Source: Rhyacophila brunnea (Eukaryota; Arthropoda; Insecta; Trichoptera; Rhyacophilidae). Taken from it: a stretch of DNA of 64,000 nt. This document shows positions 24,701 to 32,010 of this stretch, piece by piece. A program made the position numbers and the translations under genes. Where the stretch lies: contig JAGYXB010000020.1 in assembly GCA_022495005.1 (NCBI GenBank), forward strand, positions 496,001-560,000, given 5' to 3'. Within the stretch, counting starts at the first letter, position 1; every line of letters begins with the position of its first letter. Under the pieces are notes generated by a model. The model saw nothing but the letters and a program-made list of their open reading frames with translations, ran no database searches and was not told the origin of the DNA.

Positions 24701-27700
24701 ATATCTAGTTTACTTCCGTTGTCCTTGGACGTCACGTTCTTGGTGAACATCAATGACACGTGCATACCTAATTTAAAATTTATCCAAATATGTTTGCCAG
24801 TCACTAGCGAGTTTTGGAAGTTATCGGGTGTATTTTTAAATGTACGTACCTATCTGAAACCATAGACTGGCAATATTCCAGCCAATCACGAATCAAATCG
24901 CGAAAATACCTTTTAATAAAATTCTTCCGTTATCATATTATAGTTCTAGATTTTTTTGGACATAGTAAATGGATATGAACGTCATTGTAGTTATTGATTG
25001 GTATATTTTTATATAATCAATGACATTTGACACATTTGGTTAGTTTGATTAGTTGCAAAAAATACCACCGGAGCGCGACCATCTATTTTGACCAATGCAT
25101 GAGCATTTGACACATTTGGTTTAGTTGCAAAAAACACCACCGTACCGCTACTATCTAATTTTCCCAATGCATGAACTAGGCAGAAAAATTACTAACGAAT
25201 TCACGCAGTTGGCAGATATTTTGCCTAATTCATGAATAAGGCAACGGGCTTGCTTTTTTCATGATTTAGGCAAAATTTTGCACATTTCATGTAATAGTCA
25301 ATTTCGCACATTCGACGTAACATATACATATATGAATTTCCACATAAGTAAGAATACGAATGATTATGAATGCGTTTGTTGTCTTTGTTTTTTTTCAGTG
25401 TACGCTTTGGTGTTTCTATAATTCCAGCATGTCTTCAGGTAGTAAAAGAGAATTTCGAAAAAGTGATTGTTGCCGGATGGGGAAGAACCAAATCGAAATC
25501 TCAAGTCCTTAGTAATCGTCTACAAAAGGTAAAAAAACAGACAGACATAATTATATATCAGTGGCGAAGGGTGGAGGTAGGTTATTAAGACACGCCATTA
25601 ATAATGCAACTAAGACTACAATTTACAGATGGTGTTGGTTAGTTTTTAAAAATCAATTAAACACTGCCTAAACCAAGCCATAATAGTTTTGGTATATTTT
25701 GAGCGATAAGATAAAATTGTGCACACTTTTTCATTCATACGCATTTGTTTTCGTTGGATTAAGAATACATATAGCACATATTGTTGGTTCATTTTTTTAA
25801 ATCCATTAAGTCCTGCCTAAACCAATAAAAAAATATTATTCTATCTATAAATATTCAAATTTCAAATTCAAATTTATTTATTTCACATATAATGAACAAA
25901 ACAAATTATAAATTTAAAGCGTTCACGACATGACATAAAATAAGTGTTAACAATTTTTGAAATAAAAATACAGAGAAATGTGAGTTGATAATACTAAGTT
26001 GATAATACTAAGAAAAAAAATAAAATAAAATAAAAATAAAAGTAGATGGAAGCACACAGAGTAAACTTTGATAGACCCTATCTTAAAAACTTTTAAAACA
26101 ACGTCCACCTAAATTCACCCTCACGTAAGTGAAATATATCAATATCCGAAGCGATTTCATTAAACATGGTTATTTCCCTCCCAATTGGCATTACTAATGG
26201 CAGGTTAGTTCTGCACCTTGGGAGAACAAATAACGGATGCCCTCGATTCCTAAGGCAATTATTAGAGACACACAAGCCAACACCACCAAGAATTGCAGAG
26301 TTCACATTTACGCCGCGTATAAGTCTGAAAAAATATGTAGCTAAATAAAGATCCCTTCTAAATTTTAAGCTACAGTATGTAAGCATACCTAAGAGAAAGT
26401 CAGTCGGATAGAGCCACGGATAATATCCATACAGCCGATAGTAAAGGAGTCTCAAAAATTTCTTTTGGACTCTCTCCACTATAAGGCCGTACTTCAACTG
26501 ATGCGGGGCCCAAACGATAGACCCACTCTCAAGTCTGCTTCTAACTAAGGAGTTATAGAGAATTTTTAGTACCGTAACATCCGAAAAGACCCGGGAAGTA
26601 CGCAAGACAAACCTCAACATCTCTAGCGCCTTTTTACAAATGGTATCTATATGACCACTAAACGTCAGTTTACTGTGAAACGTAATGCCAAGATCTCTTA
26701 CAGATGATATTCGGGAGAAAACTCTGTCATGCATCGAATACTGGAAAAAACAATACTCGTGAGGCTTTAGTAAACGATAAAACATATAAAATATCCAAAG
26801 GAATGTATGATTTAATTGCATATATTTTTAGATAGACGAGTATTTTTTGACTATTATCTAGTATATAGCTTGGTTTCGCAGGGTTTGATTGAATTTTAAA
26901 AACTAACTAACACCATCGAAAAATCGTAGTCTTTTTTTCAATGAAAACACATACATATGATTGACAATGTTTAATGTGCACTATTTATGGCGGATCTTAA
27001 AAGCCTACCTCCACCCTTTGCCACTGTTATAATATATAGTCTCATTTTTGCGTCAGAAACGAACAAGTCTCTTTTTCTAATTCTTAAATTAACACATTTA
27101 ATGTACCTGTTTGGTTTTCGTCACTGTATTTTATTTCATTCTCCCTTTTCTATAGACTATATAATATAGTTTCGATAGACTTCTAATGATAGTCATTTTT
27201 AAGATATTGAGCCACTTCAAAATTTTCGCCAGGTTCATTTCAATCAGCAGGTCTATTCTATACAAAAGGCTGCTTTCATCCGCTAAAACCGCTAACTAGG
27301 GTATGTTTGTATCAAATTATTAACACATATTGTAACAATTATAATAAGCCGGTATTAATTGTTGCAATAAATTATAATTATATAAAAACACATTATCACG
27401 TTAGCACTTTAGCGGTCGATAGTCGCCTTTTGTATAGAATAGACCCGCAGGTGCTCTAACTTCCAAGATGGTGGCCAAAATTTTAATGATCTAAATAAAA
27501 TGTGTTGTCTGATTCGTTTATCCGTCTGACTTATCCCGTCTGTTAATTTTAGATAACGAGGTTGCGCGCAACCATTAATTTCGGAGACATTTGGATTAAT
27601 TTCAATTATTAAATTGAATATTATGTGTATTATATTTGAGTTGTCATAAACCGATTGTTTCGTAACAAATAAGTTTTACTTCTGCCACACGCGTATGTTA

Positions 27701-30409
27701 CGCATATTAAAAAAAATCGGTGTGTGTACTTATGTACGCGCGTTAGAAGTTATACTTCTTTGGCATAACAAAACAAAATAAGCCGTTACCTGCGTCTATT
27801 AATATTACAGTGGATTAGGTTGATGAAAACGTACGCGATTCATCTGTGTCTTATATAGCACATGCTAATTGTAATTTGATTATTGTATTGGACCAAAACT
27901 CATCTTTGCCATACAGCGGTTATAATCGATTCCGATGTCCCAATGATGAATTAATAAAAAATCATATTTTAATATATTTTTTGAATTAATTACCAACTCA
28001 ACATTCACAAAATTTATTTATTTATTGATAGGTAAGTATATAATTTTACTCATAAATAATACTTAGTTACATAAATATAGCCTCAAATCTTGATACACAA
28101 TCTTTACAATGAAAAATAAATATACACTCATATAAATATATAAACATATAAATATATACTATAAATAAAGTGTTATGCATATAAATTAACGGTGTAAAAT
28201 GTTAGTCTCCAGAAATTTGTTTATAAACATATACATATATTTATTATGACACAATATTGGTTACGTTTACAACACGTGCTGTTTACTTGCTTGTATTGAA
28301 AGACTATGCGCATGCGCATGCGAATGTACGCTTGAGAGAGAAACGAAAAATGAATAATCATAATAAAAGTTGCAAAATTCAGTATTTACCCAACCGGCCC
28401 AAGTCACAGCCCTCAATATCACAGCTGAAAATTACAAACCTCCAGCATTTAGAACACCCGAATGTCGCCGCCCAAAATAAATTATGTTGCATCGGCGGGC
28501 AAAACTTCCGTCCCATGCCAAATCAATGTGTTACATTTGCGCGCGCAACTTCGTCACACGCCAAAAATACACTCTGATCTGTTTTCCCAAACGCGCATAA
28601 AGAAGTATAACTTCAAAAATAGTTTGAGGGAATGACTTTATTTTTTATTGTTTACTTTCTTCCACCAGGCAAAACTGGAAAGATATCCATTTTCCATCTG
28701 CACTGAAAAACATCCTAGACATCCCATTTCAGCACCATACGGTCTCTGGGACAACATACAAGTCTGCTACGGCAGTAAAGATGATTCAAAAGACTCCTGC
28801 CAGGTATCAATTGTTAATTATTAATATTCTTATTGATTTCATTTTTGTAATATTCCATTTGAATTATATGTGTCGACCTGGGTTTCGGCTTTAGACATAA
28901 TTAGGCACTATGCGCAGCAGTAGCGAAGAGTGACTTTTGGAACCAGGTAGGCTGTGGAGAAAGCATACTTGTTAGATATATTTACGGTAATTAAGAAGAT
29001 AATACGACATTACTTCTGATGAATAGGTAGGTACACAAAAATCGATGAAATTTCGATAGCTCACTGATGGTATAAAATTAAGCATTTTATTTGAATTACG
29101 TATTTTCCTAAGCATTTATAAAAGCAAGATACCAATTTATAATTTAACCCGTAAAACTAGACATTTTAAAATACTTCTATATTAAAAACACAGACTTGTG
29201 TACAATATCAGATTTCAACTGACATAACTGACCGAATAAATTATCTTAGTCCATGAATGAACTTAACTAACTGATAAATAAAAATGACGTGATAAATTAG
29301 TTTATATTTTTAACAACAATCAATATTTATAAGTGATTGAATCCCATAGAAAATATATTTTTTAAATTATCTTAATTATTTGGAAAAAATGTGCACTTAC
29401 GTAATATTTAAGCGCTCCTTAAATAGCTTACCGATTTGTATGGGCCGCCGCAGACGTCTTGAAATTATGAGAAACAAACTTCATATATCAAAATTTTCGA
29501 TTCACGCGAACATAATCCATACAATATGTGAAGCGAAACGAGATGTCGCTTATTTTTTTAAAACTTTCGAGATATGCCATAAATGGTGCTTATTGAAATA
29601 GGGGAAAAGATCGTAAAATTATTATGAAAATTATACGATAGATGTCGTTGGGCATATTGAATATATTATTATGAGATTATATTATTTAATGTCAATATAA
29701 AAATAAAAAAATATTTTTCTTAAGAATGGAGGCTTTAAATAATCGCCTAGTATGGAGTCTTCACCACTGATGCGCAGTCACCAAGGACGGACCAAACGTA
29801 TAACCGTGTGTGAAAATGTTCGTAGACAATGTCTTTTTTTTGGTTATACGTTTATACGTTTGAGTTGCGCGCGCCGCTCAACGCTCCGCCGAACGCGCCT
29901 ACGCTGGACGGGGCCTAACGCATAGATCTGAGATATAAGAGTGCCGAATGCTTAGTCACTCGCACTTATGGTTTGTTTTTGTTCATGGCTCGATACCATT
30001 CGAAGCTGTATACTAAAAATTCCACGTACTTTAATCGAAGTAGCCGCGCAGCGGGTTTCGTAGTGCTTCGTTCAAAAGTTGGGCACCAAGTCTTGCGTGG
30101 TCTGGTCAGATGGCAGCTTAACACTCGCTCCACAAAGCCAATCTTTCCTCAGCAGGCGGCTCCGAGTCCTTGGATGAAAAACTCTGAAAAATTGTAAATT
30201 TTAAGTGAGTAATATTTTTAATATTTTGTTTAAATGCTTAGGGTGATTCTGGTGGTCCAATCGTAGTGTATAATAATGCAGTGAAGTGCACATACACAAT
30301 CGTAGGGATTGTATCGTACGGAATAGACTGCGGAGACCAAGACACTCCAGCAGTCTATACGAGGGTTGCTCACTACACCAAGTGGATTGAGGAACACGTC
30401 TGGCCATAA
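4883..30409 (+). CDS. CLIP-domain serine protease gene 1 (exons 2-9; 5' end missing)
   Basis: Multi-exon gene for a secreted trypsin-like protease with one N-terminal CLIP domain. Exons seen: 4883-4986, 7395-7581, 13132-13280, 18196-18299, 21104-21256, 25399-25528, 28669-28803, 30242-30409; all junctions are AG/GT and phases join without a break. The six CLIP cysteines lie in exons 2 and 3. The catalytic triad is His in LTASHC (exon 5), Asp in YNDIALL (exon 6) and Ser in GDSGGP (exon 9). Asp six residues before the Ser predicts trypsin-type (Arg/Lys) specificity. The protein ends in EHVWP, as in many insect Snake-like CLIP proteases. By family knowledge these act in haemolymph proteolytic cascades; which cascade is not shown here. 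Exon 1 was not found in 1-4882. Gene 2 at 48650 is a tandem paralogue. Confidence 0.93.
5004..5443 (-). mobile_element. RTE-like LINE 3' fragment with target duplication
   Basis: The minus strand codes the end of an RTE-type reverse transcriptase: [13 protein letters not shown], then [28 protein letters not shown] and ALCPNVGT. The 3' tail is (GAA)n at 5004-5022. It is flanked by ATTAATTA at 4996-5003 and 5444-5451. Intron 2 of gene 2 (50241 on) carries the uninterrupted site, proving the boundaries. It lies 17 bases after the exon 2 donor. An antisense relative is at 42540-42785. Confidence 0.85.
5452..5700. other. Paralogous intron 2 sequence shared by both genes
   Basis: Blocks such as TTTTACCTGAGAAGGCT and GATCGAATGTCGAGACCAGT match 50250-50365 in gene 2, at the same distance from exon 2 once the LINE insertion is removed. 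This is duplicated host intron sequence. The minus frame vaguely recalls RTE reverse transcriptase text (DKVTNVEV), but I would not call it. Confidence 0.6.
5789..6782. mobile_element. Non-autonomous hAT element
   Basis: Ends CAGTGGTGGCGAACC and its near complement GGTTTGCGAACCCTG, flanked by GTCAAGAA (5781-5788) and GTCTAAGA (6783-6790), a degraded 8-bp duplication. A CACGCG/GGCACG-rich left end is shared with the element at 50877-51497. No intact transposase. Confidence 0.7.
6791..7173. repeat. MITE with GGCGCC-rich inverted ends
   Basis: Left end GGCGCCGGGACAACTGGGCG; right end carries GGCGCCCAATTGTCCTGGCG in inverted order. About 380 bp, no coding. It directly abuts the hAT duplication at 6783-6790. 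Confidence 0.6.
7395..7581 (+). CDS. Gene 1 exon 3: end of CLIP domain and linker
   Basis: Acceptor ACAG at 7391-7394, donor GTAAG at 7582. It reads [17 protein letters not shown], supplying CLIP cysteines 4-6 with the adjacent CC typical of the domain, then a Pro/Thr-rich linker with one more Cys (ANCEPLPGH) and KAWD. It is 54 bases (18 codons) longer than the gene 2 exon; the extra codons lie between GYAP and the NC of the linker. Confidence 0.92.
7876..8110 (-). mobile_element. hAT MITE family M2, copy 1
   Basis: 235 bp with ends CAGCGCTCGAAATGG and CCATTTCGAGCCCTG, and a perfect 8-bp target duplication TTGTAATG at 7868-7875 and 8111-8118. Opposite in orientation to the copies at 11620-11830 and 16014-16230. 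Confidence 0.88.
8310..9979. mobile_element. Mutator-like (MULE) element with long TIRs
   Basis: Long inverted ends of roughly 110 bases (8310-8420 against 9870-9979) share AGCCAGGGGAAAAATAAA and TTTTTGTGGAATCTATTTA. The interior plus strand has transposase C-terminal remnants: [20 protein letters not shown] then KTTNCCDGF at about 8884-8990, interrupted by a miniature element, and continuing as LDGLRRN...[17 protein letters not shown] at about 9590-9705. This matches the 'W...F........RT.N..EGF' end of MULE transposases. It is a dead copy. Confidence 0.7.
9038..9592. repeat. MITE nested in the MULE
   Basis: Inverted ends TAATGCCAGCGCTCCATTGG and its complement CCAATGGAGCGCCGGCATTA, with further inverted pairing (AAGTCCGA, AAATCGTC). 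It separates the two transposase remnants of the surrounding MULE, so it inserted after that element. Confidence 0.75.
10320..10580 (+). mobile_element. tRNA-derived SINE, copy 1
   Basis: tRNA-like head with A box TGGCCGAGTGG at 10330-10340 and B box GGTTCGAATCC at 10374-10384, followed by a non-tRNA body (CACATATTGTTTTTCAATTTG, ATCCATTTCTCGTAAAAA, CTCTGTGGAGACCCATATGA). The body repeats at 38700-38870, which proves a mobile family, not a tRNA gene. The head resembles a type II (Leu/Ser) tRNA. Confidence 0.85.
10806..11506. repeat. MITE of about 700 bp with TGAGATTCCCAAA ends
   Basis: Left end TATGCATGAGATTCCCAAAC and right end GAATTTGGGAATCTCATACA are inverted; inner pairs (GTGACGTCA blocks near 10910 and 11410) support a full-length element. 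No coding seen. Confidence 0.6.
11620..11830 (+). mobile_element. hAT MITE family M2, copy 2 (decayed)
   Basis: Same order of blocks as 16014-16230: CTCGAAATAGACCGGAG, GCTCGGTCTCGTGGAAAAAA, ATTTGAGCTA, AATTTCAAGCGCTG. Target duplication no longer clear. Confidence 0.65.
12627..12707 (-). tRNA. tRNA-like sequence in left arm (probable pseudogene)
   Basis: Read on the minus strand: acceptor GTCACGC pairs with GGGTGAC with one mismatch; D arm GCATAATGGTAATGC; anticodon arm GAG-GCGTATA-CTC; T arm with GGTTCGATTCC. Taken literally the loop gives anticodon GTA, but insect tRNA-Tyr looks different and has an intron, so I do not assign an amino acid. The T stem has a mismatch. Confidence 0.45.
12883..12951 (+). 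pseudogene. tRNA-like sequence in right arm, D arm deleted
   Basis: Inverted partner of 12627-12707 lacking 12 bases of the D arm and with GGTTCGATTCC kept. Without a D arm it should not fold as a normal nuclear tRNA. Confidence 0.6.
13132..13280 (+). CDS. Gene 1 exon 4: linker and activation site
   Basis: Acceptor AAAG before 13132, donor GTGAG at 13281. Joined to exon 3 it reads [13 protein letters not shown], then RERQNLC and the zymogen activation region [18 protein letters not shown]. The usual IVGG is replaced by VING, and the predicted P1 residue is Leu, as reported for the Drosophila Snake group. The linker cysteines are the likely partners for a disulphide holding the CLIP part to the protease after cleavage (family knowledge). 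Confidence 0.9.
13281..13960. other. Gene 1 intron 4, nothing recognised
   Basis: No exon-like frame and no clear element ends in this stretch. Confidence 0.4.
13961..14329 (-). repeat. MITE family M1, copy B
   Basis: Ends CCAATGACAATAATATGGAC and the complement of GTCCATTAATAATATCATTGG, flanked by TCATAT at 13955-13960 and 14330-14335, a likely 6-bp duplication. Inverted relative to copies A and C. Confidence 0.78.
14340..15210. other. Gene 1 intron 4, nothing recognised
   Basis: AT-rich sequence with no supported gene or element ends. Confidence 0.4.
15215..15780 (+). mobile_element. RTE-type LINE C-terminus with (GAT)n tail
   Basis: Reading from about 15220: [12 protein letters not shown], then [40 protein letters not shown] and [11 protein letters not shown]; after a frameshift near 15645 it goes on as [14 protein letters not shown]. 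This is the end of an RTE-class LINE reverse transcriptase. A pure (GAT)n run at 15733-15780 is its 3' tail. Confidence 0.85.
16014..16230 (+). mobile_element. hAT MITE family M2, copy 3
   Basis: 217 bp, ends CAGGGCTCGAAATG and CATTTCGAGCGCTG, with perfect 8-bp target duplication GGGTGAGG at 16006-16013 and 16231-16238. Confidence 0.9.
16300..17598 (+). mobile_element. mariner-family transposon, complete ends, dead transposase
   Basis: 1299 bp flanked by TA (16298-16299, 17599-17600). The TIRs match at about 28 of 29 bases, starting CGAGGGTGGGTCAATAA. The transposase starts near 16480 ([14 protein letters not shown]) with the helix-turn-helix part [13 protein letters not shown], then [40 protein letters not shown] and [10 protein letters not shown]. 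The catalytic pattern is that of D,D34D mariners. At least four frameshifts (near 16805, 16935, 17020 and 17340; the last inside the codon after LAP) break it. Termini suggest it could still be moved in trans. Confidence 0.95.
17605..17960. repeat. Possible hAT-derived repeat rich in CGGTTC/GGTTTTCG
   Basis: Starts CAGGGCTTCGAAAC next to the mariner and holds repeated TTTTCGGTTCGGCT-like blocks; a similar style of sequence is at 31420-31730. No certain right end. Confidence 0.4.
18196..18299 (+). CDS. Gene 1 exon 5: catalytic His exon
   Basis: Acceptor TTTAG before 18196, donor GTAAAC at 18300. It reads [10 protein letters not shown]...[20 protein letters not shown]. The CGG..IS..WVLTA.HC block is the S1 protease signature around the catalytic His; Ser stands where Ala is usual (TASHC for TAAHC). 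It ends with two bases of a Gly codon completed by exon 6. Confidence 0.93.
18300..19200. other. Gene 1 intron 5; fragments related to the 62155 repeat
   Basis: Pieces around 18358-18410 (ACTAGGGGATAAAC...CAACATGTCGCGGGACATG) and 18838-18900 resemble the 159-bp unit at 62155-62605. Otherwise nothing recognised. Confidence 0.4.
19240..20760 (+). mobile_element. R1/LOA-like LINE ORF2 end, split by a hAT MITE
   Basis: Frames give [20 protein letters not shown], then [25 protein letters not shown] and, near 19755, [15 protein letters not shown]...[13 protein letters not shown], matching the C-terminal cysteine motif of R1-clade ORF2. Several frameshifts. The text stops at 19955 for the insertion at 19956-20669 and resumes at 20678 with AAGGCCAATTATC, as in the sister fragment at 56930-57220. 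Confidence 0.75.
19956..20669. mobile_element. hAT MITE nested in R1-like LINE
   Basis: 714 bp with ends TAGGGATTCCAATCCC and GGGATTGGATTCCCTA and a perfect 8-bp target duplication GTTGCTAC at 19948-19955 and 20670-20677. Both ends carry repeated AATCCCG motifs, as hAT subterminal repeats do. No coding. Confidence 0.9.
20761..21103. other. Gene 1 intron 5 end; GC-richer segment of unknown origin
   Basis: Positions 20880-21055 are GC-richer than the surroundings but hold no exon-like frame I can support; the rest leads to the acceptor at 21101-21103. Confidence 0.35.
21104..21256 (+). CDS. Gene 1 exon 6: catalytic Asp exon
   Basis: Acceptor ACAG before 21104, donor GTAAG at 21257. It reads [13 protein letters not shown], then [10 protein letters not shown] and [11 protein letters not shown]; the D of NDIALL is the catalytic Asp. 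It ends with two bases of the codon completed by exon 7. The intron after it contains the Gypsy element at 21448-24131. Confidence 0.93.
21448..21946 (+). repeat. 5' LTR of Gypsy element
   Basis: Begins TACAGCGTGGGACC and ends CCCTTATA; includes GC-rich upstream part and a GGGAATATAAGGCG motif near 21607 that could be a TATA box. Confidence 0.9.
21974..23566 (+). CDS. Gag with fused Pol remnants, 530 codons, one open frame
   Basis: Residues 1-200 are a retrotransposon Gag ([17 protein letters not shown] is its typical core). Two zinc knuckles follow: [14 protein letters not shown] near residue 208, intact CCHC; and [14 protein letters not shown] near 246, with Val in place of His. Around 353-388 the text [11 protein letters not shown]...EHCLNTTT matches the stretch just before Gypsy reverse transcriptase. 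Around 398-430 [20 protein letters not shown]...[10 protein letters not shown] matches the start of RNase H. Around 436-530 [11 protein letters not shown]...[19 protein letters not shown]...[10 protein letters not shown] matches the integrase C-terminal tail. No protease, RT or integrase core. The fusions keep the frame open. Confidence 0.85.
   Translation: MTMATVNLTNAQFKYLIKELIKDVKHGSFAQCTARYDRTNDNSQVEAFIATATVFRTIEHISENDSLTGLQLLLENHAATWWIRVKDTITSWEDAMAGCEHAFAPKRHAYKVYTELCTISQKTNELTDLFINQKRALLAELPAPAHAESVQIDMIFGQLHIQIRDGMPRNTIKSFDDLIKRGQEIEDKLREKSYKMQPDENHHTPALFCSLCYRKGHQTEACQKKVQHNSNPTEQNIETRIADKFACYGCGKPGVMRSNCPSCPKKQPLSAIKLSFCAVNVQVPCDTKARYRPTTADTQMAMADLSTEQPIPSEEFGVNGPDILLSPIIGTPQQANRRRFSSIDLAMVSTGNLSNDQQESLGKLLKDHKLVFEASPQPARQTEHCLNTTTKLVTSNASGAVSLQGEGKEEQPVEYAGCLLTHTERNYSITESENVIPEITPNLLQLTGSPRRTRAVHHNQHDIRKQYADHKRRPDPDPHPEDAVRIASHVLSNASKGFRSKLAPRRDGNPITRTSIIPLRKRGRPKKGSA
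23632..24131 (+). repeat. 3' LTR of Gypsy element
   Basis: Begins TATAGCGCGGGACC and ends CCCTTATA; near copy of the 5' LTR and followed by the ATAT duplication. Confidence 0.9.
24190..24770 (+). repeat. Dispersed repeat R5, copy 1, with a hairpin insert
   Basis: Blocks GACGTCCCGTGGGGGTAGGC, GGGCGGCAAATCGAGGAGAA and GATATCTAGTTTACTTCCG occur in the same order at 57632-57875 (copy 2), there uninterrupted. The match is broken between 24417 and 24676 by the hairpin insertion. Confidence 0.7.
24462..24674. repeat. Perfect 102-bp palindrome
   Basis: Arms 24462-24563 and 24573-24674 are exact complements around a 9-base loop GACTGAAAT. The surrounding insertion is flanked by AGGACTTTATTTT (24404-24416 and about 24675-24687), a 13-bp duplication that suggests target-primed insertion. 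A diverged single arm is at 43290-43360. Confidence 0.93.
25020..25170 (+). repeat. Imperfect tandem duplication of about 81 bp
   Basis: CATTTGACACATTTGGTT, TAGTTGCAAAAAA.ACCACCG and CCAATGCATGA occur twice in the same order. Just downstream, CATGA-TTAGGCA-like motifs recur to 25290. Confidence 0.6.
25399..25528 (+). CDS. Gene 1 exon 7: protease core
   Basis: Acceptor TTTCAG before 25399, donor GTAAA at 25529. It reads [12 protein letters not shown], whose Cys is the usual chain-linking cysteine of CLIP proteases, then [22 protein letters not shown] with the conserved GWGRT motif. Ends in phase 0. A hAT element starts 31 bases downstream. Confidence 0.92.
25559..27026. mobile_element. hAT family H1 element with nested LINE
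   Basis: Ends CAGTGGCGAAGGGTGGAGGT and the complement of ACCTCCACCCTTTGCCACTG; flanks TTATATAT and TTATAATA agree at 6 of 8 bases. The inner sequence matches the smaller H1 copies at 60532-61169 and 61186-61774. A LINE fragment at 25854-26780 interrupts it. Confidence 0.8.
25854..26780 (-). mobile_element. LINE 3' end (jockey/CR1-like), copy C, longest
   Basis: The minus strand is open for over 220 codons: [56 protein letters not shown] and [16 protein letters not shown]. This is the thumb and C-terminus of a jockey/CR1-type reverse transcriptase. The 3' UTR ends in TTTGAA/AAATAAAT repeats at 25854-25885. It sits inside the hAT element and is 5' truncated. The open frame suggests a recent copy. 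Confidence 0.85.
27246..27455. repeat. MITE family M3, copy 1
   Basis: Ends GTCTATTCTATACAAAAGGC and its complement GCCTTTTGTATAGAATAGAC; inner part shares blocks such as TTAACACATATTGTAACAAT and GCCGGTATTAATTGTTGCAA with the inverted copy at 53838-54157. Confidence 0.8.
27715..28610. repeat. Element with AAGTTATACTTC ends, copy 1
   Basis: Left part TACGCGCGTTAGAAGTTATACTTCTTTGGC and right part CCAAACGCGCATAAAGAAGTATAACTTC are inverted. The same blocks flank 36974-37424. No gene recognised inside. Confidence 0.5.
28669..28803 (+). CDS. Gene 1 exon 8: substrate pocket exon
   Basis: Acceptor CCAG before 28669, donor GTATC at 28804; exactly 45 codons in phase 0. It reads [14 protein letters not shown], then [19 protein letters not shown]. 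The Asp in DSCQ is the position that sets trypsin specificity. The next exon starts directly with GDSGGP. Confidence 0.92.
28918..29769. mobile_element. hAT family H2 element, copy 1
   Basis: 852 bp with ends CAGTAGCGAAGAGTGACTTT and GAGTCTTCACCACTG and a perfect 8-bp target duplication ATGCGCAG at 28910-28917 and 29770-29777. Non-coding. A longer copy is at 46390-48113. Confidence 0.88.
29780..30241. other. Gene 1 intron 8 remainder, nothing recognised
   Basis: GC-richer around 29860-29920 (GCGCGCGCCGCTCAACG...). No element ends or coding that I can support. Confidence 0.35.
30242..30409 (+). CDS. Gene 1 exon 9: catalytic Ser and stop
   Basis: Acceptor CTTAG before 30242; 56 codons including TAA at 30407-30409. 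It reads [12 protein letters not shown], then [23 protein letters not shown] and a C-terminus ending EEHVWP. Ala replaces the Gly usual in P-G-V-Y near the S1 pocket; in trypsins that position narrows the pocket (family knowledge). Confidence 0.94.
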   Translation, partial: GDSGGPIVVYNNAVKCTYTIVGIVSYGIDCGDQDTPAVYTRVAHYTKWIEEHVWP

Positions 30410-30483
30410 AATAGTAGTTGCAGACGGAAGACAGCGGAACTCAAAACTACAATTACCATAGCAACAGCCATACTCCACTTCAT

Positions 30484-30489
30484 AATAAA
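30484..30489 (+). promoter_or_regulatory. Polyadenylation signal AATAAA, gene 1
   Basis: Canonical AATAAA 75 bases after the gene 1 stop codon, the first one downstream. This suggests a short 3' UTR of about 100 bases. Confidence 0.65.
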
Positions 30490-30551
30490 GTAAGCTTTAT
30501 TTAACAAATTTACATAATATAGTTTTACGAATTTTTCATATTTTGTTATGA

Positions 30552-31154
30552 GGCGTCTTACGTGGGCGAAGTCGATGCGAACGCAATCGCGAAGCGGTTT
30601 GAAGCGATATAAAGCAATACGATGCGAAGCGGCAACGTCATCCTACGTTGCCAGTACGTGTCACTAGTCGGCATCGCACATTCGCCATGAACGGACGAAA
30701 GGGCTTTTTATTTGAAAACTCATATATATTAAATACAATTAGTTAATTGTTATGTTTTAAATATTTTCGATATAATATGCGTTAATAATGCTAATCGAGA
30801 GAAATTTCCTATACAACGAAATGTAAATTATATAATAAAAGTAATTACTTGTAGAACCACTTATGTCCGCAACTGTCTCCCATTCACGGTGAGATAATAA
30901 ACGATTATGATATCTTTGTTTCTTTTGTCTTACGATGCAGGACGTTCTTGAATGGAACTGATTAAAATTTCTACATCTTAGATGATGAATGTATGATAAA
31001 CGTCACTTTTACCGCGTCCACTTCGCGCAAACATATCAAACCAACTGTACTGATCGCGTCGCTGAAGCCCCGCCCTGTAGCCTTGAGTGTTTGATATTTT
31101 CTTGCCGCGCCGCGTCGCGACGCATTCGCATCGACTTCGCCCACGTTAGACGCC
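30552..31154. repeat. MITE with GGCGTCTTACGTGGGCGAAG ends
   Basis: Inverted ends of about 35 bases (GGCGTCTTACGTGGGCGAAG... and its complement CTTCGCCCACGTTAGACGCC). 603 bp, starts about 60 bases after the gene 1 polyadenylation signal. Superfamily not assigned; no clear target duplication. Confidence 0.7.
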
Positions 31155-31836
31155 CAGTTAGATTGTGAAATGTTTCTGCGGGAGTTCTTAACTGGTGATT
31201 TGAAAAATGATTATGAAAATTGGGACGTTTCAAATAAACAATATTTTCAAGAGAATATCTACATTTTTGAGTCATAAAAAATTGTACAATTTGTATTACG
31301 CAACATTTCCAAATCGTCTGGAAAAAAGTGTGGGAGCGCCGACCCCTCGCGTCCCCACTACACCACCCACTGCCGTGTGTAGTAGGAAATTGAGCCGAAA
31401 CCGAGCCCGTGAACCCTAAGAACCCATTAATTATTTCGGAATCTGGACCGAAACTCTTGCAAACTTTTAACCGAAACCTGGAACTGGAAAAATGACGTGC
31501 TTCTGGAAGTTTCATTATTTTTTTGGTATCAAAATAATAATAGTGAAGACATAATAAATCTTTTGAGATTGGAAATAAAAAATGAATTATTATTATACAC
31601 CTACTTGAATATGAACCGTGGAGTTTGGGTTCCGGTTTTCGACTTGATAGAACAGAACCCTGAAACCGAACCCCATTTCGTTTTTATAGTAGAACCGAAA
31701 CGTAAAAAATGTGAAAGATTTATACAAACCAGTAAAATTTAAATTGTAATCATTGAGTACGCTTTCACAGTAAAGTTATAAAAAATTCTATTGATTTTAC
31801 GGTTATTCAATCATTACAATCTTCCCGATTGGGCGG

Positions 31837-32010
31837 CTCTCGTGGTGCAGTGCGTAATGCGCCTGCCTTCTATCCCGGAGATCTGGTTTCGATCCCGATG
31901 GGGAAACAATATATTTATGTGAATTGTGATTGTTCAAAATTACTAACAACCACCTTGTACTAAAAAGCAAGGACATGGTTATTAATAATATATAATTTAT
32001 CTTCGTGATT
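31837..32010 (+). mobile_element. Second tRNA-derived SINE-like sequence
   Basis: Head CTCTCGTGGTGCAGTGCGTAATGCGC, then B-box-like GGTTTCGATCC at 31885-31895 and a body with CAAAATTACTAACAACCACC. Different from the 10320 family. Only one copy is in the window, so mobility is inferred from the structure. Confidence 0.5.

Noticed and set aside
28257..28577. 106-codon plus-strand open frame as a gene
   Set aside because: Lies within a repeat with inverted ends, lacks recognisable motifs, splice context or a family resemblance; GC-richer sequence makes such frames likely by chance.
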